Below are positions 1 through 5,586 of a stretch of DNA of 6,767 nucleotides, piece by piece; the stretch's first letter is position 1, and every line of letters begins with the position of its first letter. The stretch lies in NCBI GenBank assembly GCA_902805805.1, contig CADCUE010000293.1:1-6767 (forward strand). Direction: 5' to 3'. Origin of the DNA: an uncultured Frankineae bacterium. Its GTDB lineage: Bacteria > Actinomycetota > Actinomycetes > Mycobacteriales > SCTD01. A model generated the notes under the pieces. It was not told where the DNA came from, searched no databases, and was given only the letters and a program-made list of their open reading frames with translations. Position numbers and translations under genes: made by a program.

Positions 1-635
1 GCGCCCCCTACTACCGCATCGTCGTCGCCGACGCGCGCACCAAGCGCGAGGGTCGCGTCATCGAGACGATCGGCAAGTACCACCCCAAGGAGAACCCCTC
101 CTTCATCGAGGTCGACGGCGACCGCGCGGCCTACTGGCTGGGCGTCGGCGCGCAGCCGACCGAGCCCGTGGCCGCGATCCTCAAGGTCACCGGCGACTGG
201 CAGAAGTTCAAGGGGCTGCCCGCACCGGCGCCGATGCTCGTCGCCGAGCCCAAGGTCGACAAGAAGGTGGCCTTCGAGGCCGCGGCCCGTGAGGGCATCT
301 CGGGCGGGGGTGGCGCCGCCACCACGCCGAAGAAGAAGGCCGCTCCCAAGGCGACGGCGTCCTCGACGGAGGTCGACGACAGCACCGCGCCGGCCGGCCA
401 CGCCGCTCCGCCGGCCGACCAGCCCTCGACCGCGACCCCGGGCACGACCGCGACCCCGGACGCTGCCGACGGCACCGCGCACGTGGCGACCGACGGACCT
501 CAGCAGTCGTCCCCGGCCGGCTCCGCGCCGAGCGCAGCCGAGGCCGGTACGGGCAGCGCGCAGGAGGCCGGTGGCGCCGCCGACGCCTCGGCCGCCGCAC
601 TGGCCGCCGACGCCGCCTCCTCCGACCGGGCCTAG
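1..635 (+). CDS. rpsP: 30S ribosomal protein S16, 5'-truncated by window edge, with long low-complexity C-terminal tail
   Basis: The reading frame enters at base 3 and runs for 210 residues to a TAG. The first visible residues ([20 protein letters not shown]) and the following stretches [21 protein letters not shown] and [12 protein letters not shown] are the S16 core. About the first 15 residues (the usual MAVKIRL... start) lie outside the window. S16 is a small-subunit protein that binds 16S rRNA early in 30S assembly. The core ends near visible residue 100. A tail of about 110 residues follows, with a basic patch ([10 protein letters not shown]), after which no Lys occurs and Ala, Pro, Thr, Ser, Gly and Asp dominate. 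Actinobacterial S16 proteins often have an extended C-terminus, but this one looks long. The tail contains a 15-bp direct repeat. The gene leads the operon and ends 3 nt before khpA. Identity is secure; the role of the tail is unknown. Confidence 0.97.
   Translation, partial: APYYRIVVADARTKREGRVIETIGKYHPKENPSFIEVDGDRAAYWLGVGAQPTEPVAAILKVTGDWQKFKGLPAPAPMLVAEPKVDKKVAFEAAAREGISGGGGAATTPKKKAAPKATASSTEVDDSTAPAGHAAPPADQPSTATPGTTATPDAADGTAHVATDGPQQSSPAGSAPSAAEAGTGSAQEAGGAADASAAALAADAASSDRA
427..459 (+). repeat. Direct repeat of 15 bp, 18-bp period, in the rpsP tail
   Basis: CGACCGCGACCCCGG occurs at 427-441 and again at 445-459. The 18-bp period is six codons, so the copies keep frame and encode the related peptides TATPGT and TATPDA. 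This looks like a small in-frame duplication that lengthened the disordered tail of S16. It is read directly from the sequence; the duplication history is inferred. Confidence 0.75.
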
Positions 636-638
636 TCC

Positions 639-878
639 GTGCTCGAGAACGCCCTCGAGCACCTCGTCAAGGGCATCGTCGACCACCCCGACGACGTCGA
701 CGTCGAGATGGTCTCGGGCCGCCGCGGCCGCACGCTCGAGGTCCGGGTCAACCCGGAGGACCTCGGCAAGGTGATCGGTCGCAACGGCCGCACCGCCAAG
801 GCCCTGCGCACCGTGATGGCCGCCCTCGGCGGCAAGGGCGTGCGCGTGGACGTCGTCGACACCGACGAGGTCCGCTAG
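639..878 (+). CDS. khpA: KH-domain RNA-binding protein KhpA (YlqC family)
   Basis: This is a 79-residue protein made of a single type II KH domain. The RNA-gripping GxxG loop is visible as G47-R48-N49-G50 within GKVIGRNGRTAKALR. The N-terminus (MLENALEHLVKGIVDHPDDV) and the length match the usual actinobacterial KhpA, which supports the GTG start at 639. In Firmicutes KhpA partners with the KH/R3H protein KhpB (Jag) and binds many RNAs; that role is family knowledge, not visible here. The gene sits 3 nt after rpsP and 3 nt before rimM, in its standard place. There is no Shine-Dalgarno sequence before the start, so translation probably depends on coupling to rpsP. Confidence 0.96.
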   Translation: MLENALEHLVKGIVDHPDDVDVEMVSGRRGRTLEVRVNPEDLGKVIGRNGRTAKALRTVMAALGGKGVRVDVVDTDEVR

Positions 879-881
879 TCC

Positions 882-1550
882 GTGGCGCGCGTCGCCGGGC
901 ACCGTCGACGCCCCGACCGTCCCGCCGCCCCGGCTCCCGACCCGGGAGCCGGGGCGTCGGCGCGTCCGGAGCCGGTCGCGGCGGACGACCAGCCGGACCT
1001 GCTCGTCGTCGGCCGGGTGGGCAAGCCGCAGGGGATCAAGGGCGAGGTCACGGTCCAGGTCCGCACCGACGACCCGGACGCCCGCTTCGCCGCCGGCTCC
1101 CGCCTGCTCACCGAGCCGCCGGAGCGCGGACCGCTCACCGTCGCCGCCTCCCGCTGGCAGAACGGTCGGCTGGTCGTGGCCTTCGAGGGCGTGCCGGACC
1201 GCAACGCCGCCGAGCTCCTGCGCGAGACGCTGCTGCAGGTCGACGCGCGGACCCTGCCGCCGCCCGAGGACGAGGACGAGTTCCACGACCACGTCCTGCG
1301 CGGGATGGCGGCCGAGCTGCTCGACGGGACGCGCCTCGGTGCGGTCGTGGACGTGCTGCACCTGCCGCACGGCGACGTGCTGGTGCTCCGCCGCGACGAC
1401 ACCGGCACCGAGGTGCTCGTGCCGTTCGTCAAGGCCATGGTGCCGGTCGTCGACGTGGCGGCGCGCCGGGTGCAGGTGGACCCGCCCGAGGGGCTGCTCG
1501 ACCTCGGTGCGGACCCGGACGGCGGTGCGGAGGCGCCGGCCCGGCCGTGA
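882..1550 (+). CDS. rimM: 16S rRNA processing / ribosome maturation factor RimM, with N-terminal extension
   Basis: RimM binds S19 and helps mature the 30S head domain. Of 222 residues, the conserved protein begins at about residue 40 with LLVVGRVGKPQGIKGEV, the signature of the N-terminal beta-barrel (about 40-125). A linker and a PRC-barrel domain follow (about 132-210, from EFHDHVLRGM to RRVQVDPPEGLLDL). Residues 1-39 are an Arg/Pro/Ala-rich extension not normally present. The GTG at 882 is the only usable start: there is no in-frame ATG, GTG or TTG between it and the GTG inside the GRVG motif. GAGG at 867-870 could be its ribosome-binding site. The extension's DNA holds a strong perfect hairpin (926-956). 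A CTG at 999, just before the conserved core, is a remote alternative start. The gene overlaps trmD by 4 nt (GTGA). Confidence 0.96.
   Translation: MARVAGHRRRPDRPAAPAPDPGAGASARPEPVAADDQPDLLVVGRVGKPQGIKGEVTVQVRTDDPDARFAAGSRLLTEPPERGPLTVAASRWQNGRLVVAFEGVPDRNAAELLRETLLQVDARTLPPPEDEDEFHDHVLRGMAAELLDGTRLGAVVDVLHLPHGDVLVLRRDDTGTEVLVPFVKAMVPVVDVAARRVQVDPPEGLLDLGADPDGGAEAPARP
922..960 (+). other. Strong GC-rich hairpin inside the 5' end of rimM
   Basis: GCCCCGGCTCCC (927-938) and GGGAGCCGGGGC (944-955) are perfect reverse complements around a 5-nt loop. The pair C926-G956 extends the stem to 13 bp, and after one mismatch (C925/T957) three more pairs follow (922-924 with 958-960). No T-run follows, so this is not a classical intrinsic terminator. 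It lies 40-80 nt past the rimM start, in codons for the non-conserved N-terminal extension. It could be an attenuator, a pause or RNase-processing site, or a translational throttle between khpA and rimM. The structure is certain as sequence; the function is inferred. Confidence 0.7.
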
Positions 1551-2344
1551 TCGTCGACGTCGTCACGATCTTCCCCGACTACCTCGCCCCGCTCGGCGTC
1601 TCGCTGCTCGGCAAGGCGCAGGAGCGGGGTCTGCTCACCGTGCGCGTGCACGACCTGCGCACGTGGACCGCCGACGTCCACCGCACCGTCGACGACAGCC
1701 CGTACGGCGGAGGGCCCGGGATGGTCATGCGTCCCGAGCCGTGGGGCGCCGCCCTGGACGCCGTGCGCGGCGCCGGCGGACCGGGCGACGCGCCGGTGCT
1801 GCTCGTGCCCACCCCGAGCGGACGTCGCTTCACGCAGGCGCTGGCGCAGGAGCTCTCCGACGAGCCCTGGCTGGTCTTCGCCTGCGGGCGCTACGAGGGC
1901 ATCGACGCACGCGTGCTCGAGGACGCCGGTGAGCGCTTCCGGGTGCTCGAGGTGTCGCTGGGCGACTACGTCCTCGCCGGTGGTGAGGTCGCCGCGCTGG
2001 TGGTCGTCGAGGCGGTGGCCAGACTGCTGCCGGGGGTGCTCGGCAACGCCGAGTCGCACCGGGACGACTCCTTCGCCCCGGGCGGGATGGAGTCGCTGCT
2101 CGAGGGGCCGGTCTACACCCGTCCGCCGGTCTGGCGGGGTCGCGAGGTCCCCGCCGTCCTGCAGTCCGGCGACCACGCCCGCATCGCGCGCTGGCGGCGC
2201 GACGAGGCGCTGCGCCGCACGGCCGCCCGCCGGCCGGAGCTGCTGGCCGGACTGACCGTGCTCGACGCGCACGACCGCGCGGTCCTCGGCGCGGTGCGCC
2301 GGCCCGCGGCCGACGTGGGCCCACCGCGACCTGTGGCAGAGTAG
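1547..2344 (+). CDS. trmD: tRNA (guanine-N1-)-methyltransferase, m1G37
   Basis: TrmD methylates G37 next to the anticodon using S-adenosylmethionine and so prevents +1 frameshifts. The 265-residue product has the SPOUT-fold markers in order: start [11 protein letters not shown], substrate loop [13 protein letters not shown] (49-61), the knot segment CGRYEGID (113-120) and the SAM-binding knot [11 protein letters not shown] (137-147). It continues with [15 protein letters not shown] and the C-terminal tRNA-binding domain with [12 protein letters not shown]. Length is normal for actinobacteria. The GTG start overlaps the rimM stop (GTGA), and GGAGG at 1529-1533 lies 13 nt upstream. The gene is translationally coupled to rimM in the classic rpsP-rimM-trmD-rplS order. 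Its last codons may overlap a promoter for rplS. Confidence 0.98.
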   Translation: MIVDVVTIFPDYLAPLGVSLLGKAQERGLLTVRVHDLRTWTADVHRTVDDSPYGGGPGMVMRPEPWGAALDAVRGAGGPGDAPVLLVPTPSGRRFTQALAQELSDEPWLVFACGRYEGIDARVLEDAGERFRVLEVSLGDYVLAGGEVAALVVVEAVARLLPGVLGNAESHRDDSFAPGGMESLLEGPVYTRPPVWRGREVPAVLQSGDHARIARWRRDEALRRTAARRPELLAGLTVLDAHDRAVLGAVRRPAADVGPPRPVAE

Positions 2345-2347
2345 AAG
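2337..2347 (+). promoter_or_regulatory. Possible -10 region for rplS at the trmD stop codon
   Basis: Two overlapping hexamers resemble an actinobacterial -10 box: CAGAGT (2337-2342) and TAGAAG (2342-2347), the latter including the trmD stop. Neither has a recognisable TTGAC-type -35 at 16-19 bp. With TAGAAG as the -10, the transcript would start near 2354, exactly at the base of the first leader hairpin. Support is weak and depends on position more than on sequence. Confidence 0.28.
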
Positions 2348-2353
2348 GCTGTT

Positions 2354-2427
2354 GCGCGGTCCTCGGAGGACCTGCGCCAGCCCCCGCACCACCGGCCACC
2401 GGCACCAGCGCGCCCGCGCGCGGTGCC
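2354..2427 (+). promoter_or_regulatory. Structured 5' leader of rplS with two hairpins
   Basis: The 106-nt gap between trmD and rplS is the longest in the operon. Hairpin 1 (2354-2377) pairs GCGC+GGTCC with GGACC+GCGC around the loop TCGGA, with one bulged T. Hairpin 2 (2401-2427) pairs GGCACC with GGTGCC outside and CGCG with CGCG inside, and ends 4 nt before the putative ribosome-binding site GAGGA (2432-2436). Leaders of this kind control ribosomal protein genes in several bacteria, including L19 in Firmicutes. Whether this one binds L19, attenuates, or only uncouples rplS from trmD cannot be told from one sequence. Confidence 0.5.
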
Positions 2428-2450
2428 GCACGAGGAAGCGACGCCATCCC

Positions 2451-2894
2451 ATGAACGTCCTGGACGATCTCGACGCCGCGCAGCTGCGCACCGACGTCCC
2501 CGACTTCCGCCCTGGCGACACGCTGGACGTCGGCGTCCGCGTCGTCGAGGGCAACCGGTCGCGCGTGCAGCGCTTCAAGGGCGTCGTCATCCGCCGCCAG
2601 GGCGACGGCATCCGCGAGACCTTCACGGTCCGCAAGGAGAGCTTCGGGGTCGGTGTCGAGCGCACCTTCCCGGTGCACACCCCCGTGATCGAGGACATCC
2701 TCGTCGTCACCCGCGGTGACGTCCGGCGGGCCAAGCTGTACTACCTGCGCGAGCTCCGCGGCAAGAAGGCCAAGATCAAGGAGAAGCGCTCCACGGTCCC
2801 GAGCACCAAGGGCTCGGCCCGGACCGCTCCGGCCGACCCGGCCGCGACGCCGGCGCCTGCGACCGCCGCTCCTTCGGCTCCTGCCGAGGCCTGA
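2451..2894 (+). CDS. rplS: 50S ribosomal protein L19 with C-terminal Ala/Pro tail
   Basis: L19 lies at the subunit interface of the 50S subunit, near bridge contacts with 16S rRNA. The ATG at 2451 is chosen because [19 protein letters not shown] is the canonical L19 start and GAGGA (2432-2436) precedes it, although the 14-nt spacing is long. An upstream in-frame TTG at 2352 would add 33 non-conserved residues across the leader hairpins and is rejected. The core includes [39 protein letters not shown] and the signature region [22 protein letters not shown]. About 30 residues of Ala/Pro/Thr-rich tail follow, so the protein is 147 residues against the usual 113-118. A 75-nt spacer separates it from lepB. 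Confidence 0.97.
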   Translation: MNVLDDLDAAQLRTDVPDFRPGDTLDVGVRVVEGNRSRVQRFKGVVIRRQGDGIRETFTVRKESFGVGVERTFPVHTPVIEDILVVTRGDVRRAKLYYLRELRGKKAKIKEKRSTVPSTKGSARTAPADPAATPAPATAAPSAPAEA

Positions 2895-2925
2895 GCACCT
2901 CGTCCACCGCGTACGGCGGAGCGCT

Positions 2926-2943
2926 CGAGTCCGGCACGGCTCG
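2926..2943 (+). terminator. Weak hairpin after rplS, possible terminator
   Basis: CGAG (2926-2929) pairs with CTCG (2940-2943), and CCG (2931-2933) pairs with CGG (2937-2939), with a bulged T and a 3-nt loop. No T-tract follows. It sits between the rplS stop and the lepB promoter-like box, the right place for partial termination, but a 7-bp bulged stem is modest in DNA this rich in G+C. Confidence 0.33.
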
Positions 2944-2957
2944 GCGGTCCTCGACGT

Positions 2958-2963
2958 TAGGCT
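2958..2963 (+). promoter_or_regulatory. lepB: TAGGCT -10 box of lepB (leaderless start)
   Basis: TAGGCT fits the TANNNT -10 consensus of actinobacterial housekeeping sigma factors. Counting 7 nt from its last base lands on the A of the ATG at 2970, as expected for a leaderless transcript. No Shine-Dalgarno sequence precedes lepB, which agrees. A -35 box is not clear. Confidence 0.55.
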
Positions 2964-2969
2964 GACGTG

Positions 2970-3881
2970 ATGAGCAGCGACACGTCCGAGGTGCCGGGCT
3001 CAGGCTCCTCGGGCGGCGACGGGGACGGCGCTCCGCCCCCGGCTGCCGGTGCGCGCGCACCCAAGGGCGGGTCGTTCTTCCGCGAGCTGCCGTTCCTGGT
3101 GGTCATCGCCTTCCTGCTCGCCCTGCTGATCAAAGCCTTCCTCGTGCAGGCCTTCTACATCCCGTCCGGCTCGATGCAGCAGACGCTCGAGCTGCGCGAC
3201 CGGGTCCTGGTCAACAAGCTGGTCTACGACTTCCGCGAGATCGGTCGTGGCGAGGTCGTGGTCTTCAACGGGCTCGACTCCTTCACGCCCGAGACCGAGA
3301 TCGTGCCGCCGGGCAACGGCGTCGACCGGCTGCTGCGCGGGGTCGCCGGCGCGGTGGGCGTGGGCGCCCCCGGTGAGAAGGACTTCATCAAGCGGGTCAT
3401 CGGCGTGCCGGGCGACCGTGTGGCCTGCTGCACCAACGGCCGGGTCACCGTCCAGCCGTCCGACGGCTCGGCTCCGGTCGAGCTCGACGAGCCGTACGTC
3501 TTCGAGGACGACCGCATGGTCTTCTGCGCCGCCGGCACGGGGGAGGCGGCCTGTCCTCCCGGGGCCGAGGGCGTGCTGGTGCCCGAGGGCCGGCTCTGGG
3601 TGATGGGCGACCACCGCGGGTCGTCGGCCGACTCCCGCTTCCACATCGACGACGAGAACTCCGGCACCGTCCCGCAGGACAAGGTCATCGGCCGGGCGTT
3701 CGTCATCGTCTGGCCGCTCGACCGGGCCGGGCTGCTCAGCGTCCCGGACACCTTCGACGGAGCGCTCAGCGCACTCGGGCCGCTGCCCTCCTACGGCCTC
3801 GCGGCCTCGCCGTACCTCCTGGGCGTCGTGGGAGCGCTCCCCGTCGTCGCGCTGCGCCGCCGCCTGCGCGTCCGCCGCTAG
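2970..3881 (+). CDS. lepB: Type I signal peptidase (S26 family)
   Basis: This membrane serine protease removes signal peptides from proteins leaving the cytoplasm. From the ATG at 2970 it has 303 residues. A Gly/Ser/Pro-rich cytoplasmic N-terminus (1-40) is followed by a membrane segment (about 40-62, PFLVVIAFLLALLIKAFLVQ). The catalytic Ser68 lies in YIPSGSMQQT and the Lys141 general base in DFIKRVIGVPGD. Box E is MGDHRGSSADSR (212-223), and a second hydrophobic stretch near 276-295 (ASPYLLGVVGALPVVAL) precedes an Arg-rich end. That gives the two-segment topology common in actinobacteria. A GTG directly before the ATG (2967) is an equally possible start adding one Met. Cysteines near 153-154, 186 and 195 lie in the extracytoplasmic part and could form disulfides (inference). 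The gene probably has its own leaderless promoter and ends 1 nt before the first Nudix gene. Confidence 0.96.
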   Translation: MSSDTSEVPGSGSSGGDGDGAPPPAAGARAPKGGSFFRELPFLVVIAFLLALLIKAFLVQAFYIPSGSMQQTLELRDRVLVNKLVYDFREIGRGEVVVFNGLDSFTPETEIVPPGNGVDRLLRGVAGAVGVGAPGEKDFIKRVIGVPGDRVACCTNGRVTVQPSDGSAPVELDEPYVFEDDRMVFCAAGTGEAACPPGAEGVLVPEGRLWVMGDHRGSSADSRFHIDDENSGTVPQDKVIGRAFVIVWPLDRAGLLSVPDTFDGALSALGPLPSYGLAASPYLLGVVGALPVVALRRRLRVRR

Positions 3882-3882
3882 G

Positions 3883-4374
3883 GTGTCGGCGCCGCAGCTC
3901 CGCCTGTCGGTGAAGGCCTTCCTCGTCGACCGCGCCGGTCGCCTGCTGCTGCTCGACTGCGCCGACCCGCACCGCCCCGAGGTGCGGTGGTGGGAGCTGC
4001 CCGGTGGCGGCGTCGAGCCCGGGGAGGACGAGGTCGACGCGCTCGTGCGCGAGGTCCTCGAGGAGACCGGCATCGCGGTGGAGCCGGCCGCGGTCGGACC
4101 GCTGCAGTGGACGCAGGAGTCGACGTTCCAGTTCCGCTCGGTCCGTCGGTGGGCCCGCTGCCACGCGCGGCTGGTGCACCTGCAGGACCCGGCCGAGGCG
4201 GTGGCGACCGTGCTGACCGACGACGAGCAGGGCTCGATCCTGGGCCAGCGCTGGTGGACGCCCGCGGAGCTGGCGGCGGCGACCGAACGCTTCTTCCCCC
4301 GCTCGGTGCCCTCGCTGCTGCCCCGGCTGCTCGCCGGCGAGCGGGTCGACGAGCCCTTCGACGCCTGGGACTGA
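3883..4374 (+). CDS. Nudix hydrolase 1
   Basis: The product has 163 residues. A complete Nudix box (G-x5-E-x7-R-E-U-x-E-E-x-G-U) spans residues 42-64, from GGVEPGE to REVLEETGI, including all the metal-binding acidic residues (E57, E60, E61). It is preceded by a typical beta-strand entry (VKAFLVDRAGRLLLLDC) and WWELPGGG. GQRWWTPAEL near the C-terminus is common in actinobacterial Nudix proteins. The enzyme should hydrolyse a nucleoside diphosphate linked to another moiety; the substrate cannot be read from the sequence. The GTG at 3883 starts 1 nt after the lepB stop and has no Shine-Dalgarno sequence, suggesting coupling. A second in-frame GTG at 3910 would still keep the domain intact. Family assignment is firm; the exact start is less so. 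Confidence 0.92.
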   Translation: MSAPQLRLSVKAFLVDRAGRLLLLDCADPHRPEVRWWELPGGGVEPGEDEVDALVREVLEETGIAVEPAAVGPLQWTQESTFQFRSVRRWARCHARLVHLQDPAEAVATVLTDDEQGSILGQRWWTPAELAAATERFFPRSVPSLLPRLLAGERVDEPFDAWD

Positions 4375-4383
4375 CCCGCTCAG

Positions 4384-4409
4384 GTGCTGCGGCGGTCCAG
4401 CCGCGGCAC
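4384..4409 (+). terminator. 10-bp hairpin between the two Nudix genes, probable terminator
   Basis: GTGC-T-GCGGC (4384-4393) pairs with GCCGC-G-GCAC (4400-4409) around the 6-nt loop GGTCCA. This is ten continuous pairs with one U-G wobble. It starts 9 nt after the stop of the first Nudix gene. No T-run follows, but actinobacterial terminators often lack one. A TAGGCT box 28 nt downstream suggests that one transcription unit ends here and another begins. Confidence 0.5.
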
Positions 4410-4436
4410 GTCCGCCCCCGCGCCCGGCGGCTCGCC

Positions 4437-4442
4437 TAGGCT
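4437..4442 (+). promoter_or_regulatory. TAGGCT -10 box of the second Nudix gene
   Basis: This is the same TAGGCT hexamer as in front of lepB. The ATG at 4452 starts 10 nt after its last base, so the transcript would have a leader of 0-3 nt. No Shine-Dalgarno sequence is present between the box and the ATG. It would drive Nudix 2, rnhB and the DUF2469 gene. Confidence 0.5.
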
Positions 4443-4451
4443 GGCCCGGTC

Positions 4452-4907
4452 ATGACAGGCCCCGTCGAGCGCCGCGCGGCGCGCGTGCTGCTGCTCGACC
4501 AGGACGGCCGGGTCCTGCTCCAGAACTGCTGCGACCCGTCCGCTCCCGCGTCCGGCAGCTGGTGGAACACCACGGGCGGCGGACTGGACGACGGCGAGAC
4601 GTCCGCGCAGGCGGCGGTGCGCGAGCTGTGCGAGGAGACGGGGCTGCGCGTCGGCACGGCCGACCTCGGCGAGGTCGTGCACCGGCGGGTCACCGAGTTC
4701 GGCTTCGGCGGAGCCGACTACCGGCAGATCGAGGACTACTTCCTGCTGCGGACCGCGGCCTTCCAGGCCCGTCCGACCGGGCACAGCGACCTCGAGATGG
4801 TCGCTGTGCTCGGCACCCGGTGGTGGAGCCGCGCGGAGCTGCGGAGCACCGGGGAGCGCGTCTACCCCGAGGAGCTGGTCGAGGTCCTCGACCGGCTGGA
4901 GGTCTGA
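4452..4907 (+). CDS. Nudix hydrolase 2
   Basis: The product has 151 residues. A full Nudix box lies at residues 43-65 (GGLDDGE to RELCEETGL), with metal-ligand residues E58, E61 and E62 present. The layout resembles the preceding Nudix protein (RVLLLDQDGRVLLQNCCDP, WWNTTGGG, then GTRWWSRAEL), but the two sequences differ widely outside the motif, so this is not a recent duplication. The usual Pro before the GGG is replaced by Thr (NTTGGG against ELPGGG). The substrate is unknown. The ATG at 4452 follows a TAGGCT box with no Shine-Dalgarno sequence, consistent with leaderless translation. The stop is 4 nt before rnhB, whose ribosome-binding site GGAGG lies inside this gene's last codons. Confidence 0.92.
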   Translation: MTGPVERRAARVLLLDQDGRVLLQNCCDPSAPASGSWWNTTGGGLDDGETSAQAAVRELCEETGLRVGTADLGEVVHRRVTEFGFGGADYRQIEDYFLLRTAAFQARPTGHSDLEMVAVLGTRWWSRAELRSTGERVYPEELVEVLDRLEV

Positions 4908-4911
4908 GCCC

Positions 4912-5586
4912 GTGCGAGCGCCCCGGCCCGTGGTCCGGTCCGAGAACGGCCTGTGGGCCCTGGAGCGGGTCCTGCAGCGCAGCGGCTTCCCGCGAGTCGC
5001 CGGCGCCGACGAGGCCGGCCGGGGAGCCTGCGCGGGACCGCTGGTGGTGGCGGCCGCGGTCCTGCCGACCGGCCGGCGTGGCGAGGTGCCCGGCCTGGCC
5101 GACTCGAAGCTGCTGACGGAGCCGGCGCGGGAGGCGGCGTACGACGAGGTCGTCCGGCGTGCGCTCGCCTGGTCGGTGGTCGTCGTCCCGGCGCAGGAGG
5201 TCGACCGGCGGGGGCTGCACGTCATGAACGTCCGGGCCATGCGGCAGGCCGTCGCGCGTCTGGACCCGTGCCCGGACTACGTCCTGACCGACGGCTTCCC
5301 GGTCGCGGGCATGCCGGCGCCGGCACTGGCGGTCTGGAAGGGCGACCGCGTGGCGGCCTGCGTCGCCGCGGCCTCGGTGCTGGCCAAGGTGACGCGCGAC
5401 CGCCTCATGCGCGAGCTGCACGAGCACTGGCCGCAGTACGACTTCGCCCGGCACAAGGGCTACATCACGCCCGAGCACACCGCGGCGCTGGGCGAGCACG
5501 GACCGTGTCCGCAGCACCGCTGGTCGTACGTCAACGTCCGGGCGGCGAGCGTGCGGTTGGATGACCGGATGGTGGTGAGCGCGTGA
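4912..5586 (+). CDS. rnhB: Ribonuclease HII
   Basis: RNase HII cuts the RNA strand of RNA-DNA hybrids and starts removal of single ribonucleotides misinserted into DNA. The 224-residue protein shows the four catalytic acids in their usual contexts: D33 and E34 in AGADEAGRG, D127 in YVLTDGF and D145 in VWKGDRVA. ADSKLL, AAASVLAKVTRD and HKGYITPEH are also present. The GTG start at 4912 has a good ribosome-binding site (GGAGG, 4898-4902, 9-nt spacing). The length is typical of actinobacterial enzymes. It overlaps the next gene by 4 nt (GTGA). Its place between a Nudix gene and DUF2469 matches the usual actinobacterial order. Confidence 0.97.
   Translation: MRAPRPVVRSENGLWALERVLQRSGFPRVAGADEAGRGACAGPLVVAAAVLPTGRRGEVPGLADSKLLTEPAREAAYDEVVRRALAWSVVVVPAQEVDRRGLHVMNVRAMRQAVARLDPCPDYVLTDGFPVAGMPAPALAVWKGDRVAACVAAASVLAKVTRDRLMRELHEHWPQYDFARHKGYITPEHTAALGEHGPCPQHRWSYVNVRAASVRLDDRMVVSA

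Noticed and set aside
692..705. A 14-bp perfect palindrome, CGACGTCGACGTCG, in khpA
   Set aside because: It is made of alternating GAC and GTC codons, which are each other's reverse complement and are favoured codons here. It encodes a conserved acidic stretch and is probably chance.
1549..1570. Inverted repeat GATCGT...ACGATC over the trmD start region
   Set aside because: It has a 6-bp stem with a 10-nt loop formed by biased codons of the conserved N-terminus. It could weaken initiation, but the evidence is too thin to list as a feature.
2352..2450. N-terminal extension of L19 from the TTG at 2352
   Set aside because: The added residues are not L19-like and would be translated through both leader hairpins. 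MNVLDDLD at 2451 is the canonical start.
875..2734. A long minus-strand open frame (619 codons) antisense to rimM, trmD and rplS
   Set aside because: It is a product of high GC content, in which stop codons are rare in antisense frames. The plus strand here holds three unmistakable conserved genes and the antisense translation has no domain.
3879..3884. TAGGGT as a -10 box for the first Nudix gene
   Set aside because: The TAG is the lepB stop codon and the hexamer overlaps the GTG start at 3883. A transcript from it would begin past that start and would need GTG 3910, which has no ribosome-binding site. Coupling to lepB is simpler.
3000..4073. A 357-codon minus-strand frame antisense to lepB and the first Nudix gene
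   Set aside because: It is an antisense shadow of conserved genes; the predicted protein is low-complexity and unrelated to any family I know.
4090..4102. Palindrome GCGGTC-G-GACCGC inside the first Nudix gene
   Set aside because: It is a short 6-bp arm within coding sequence of very high GC content; no positional reason for a regulatory site.
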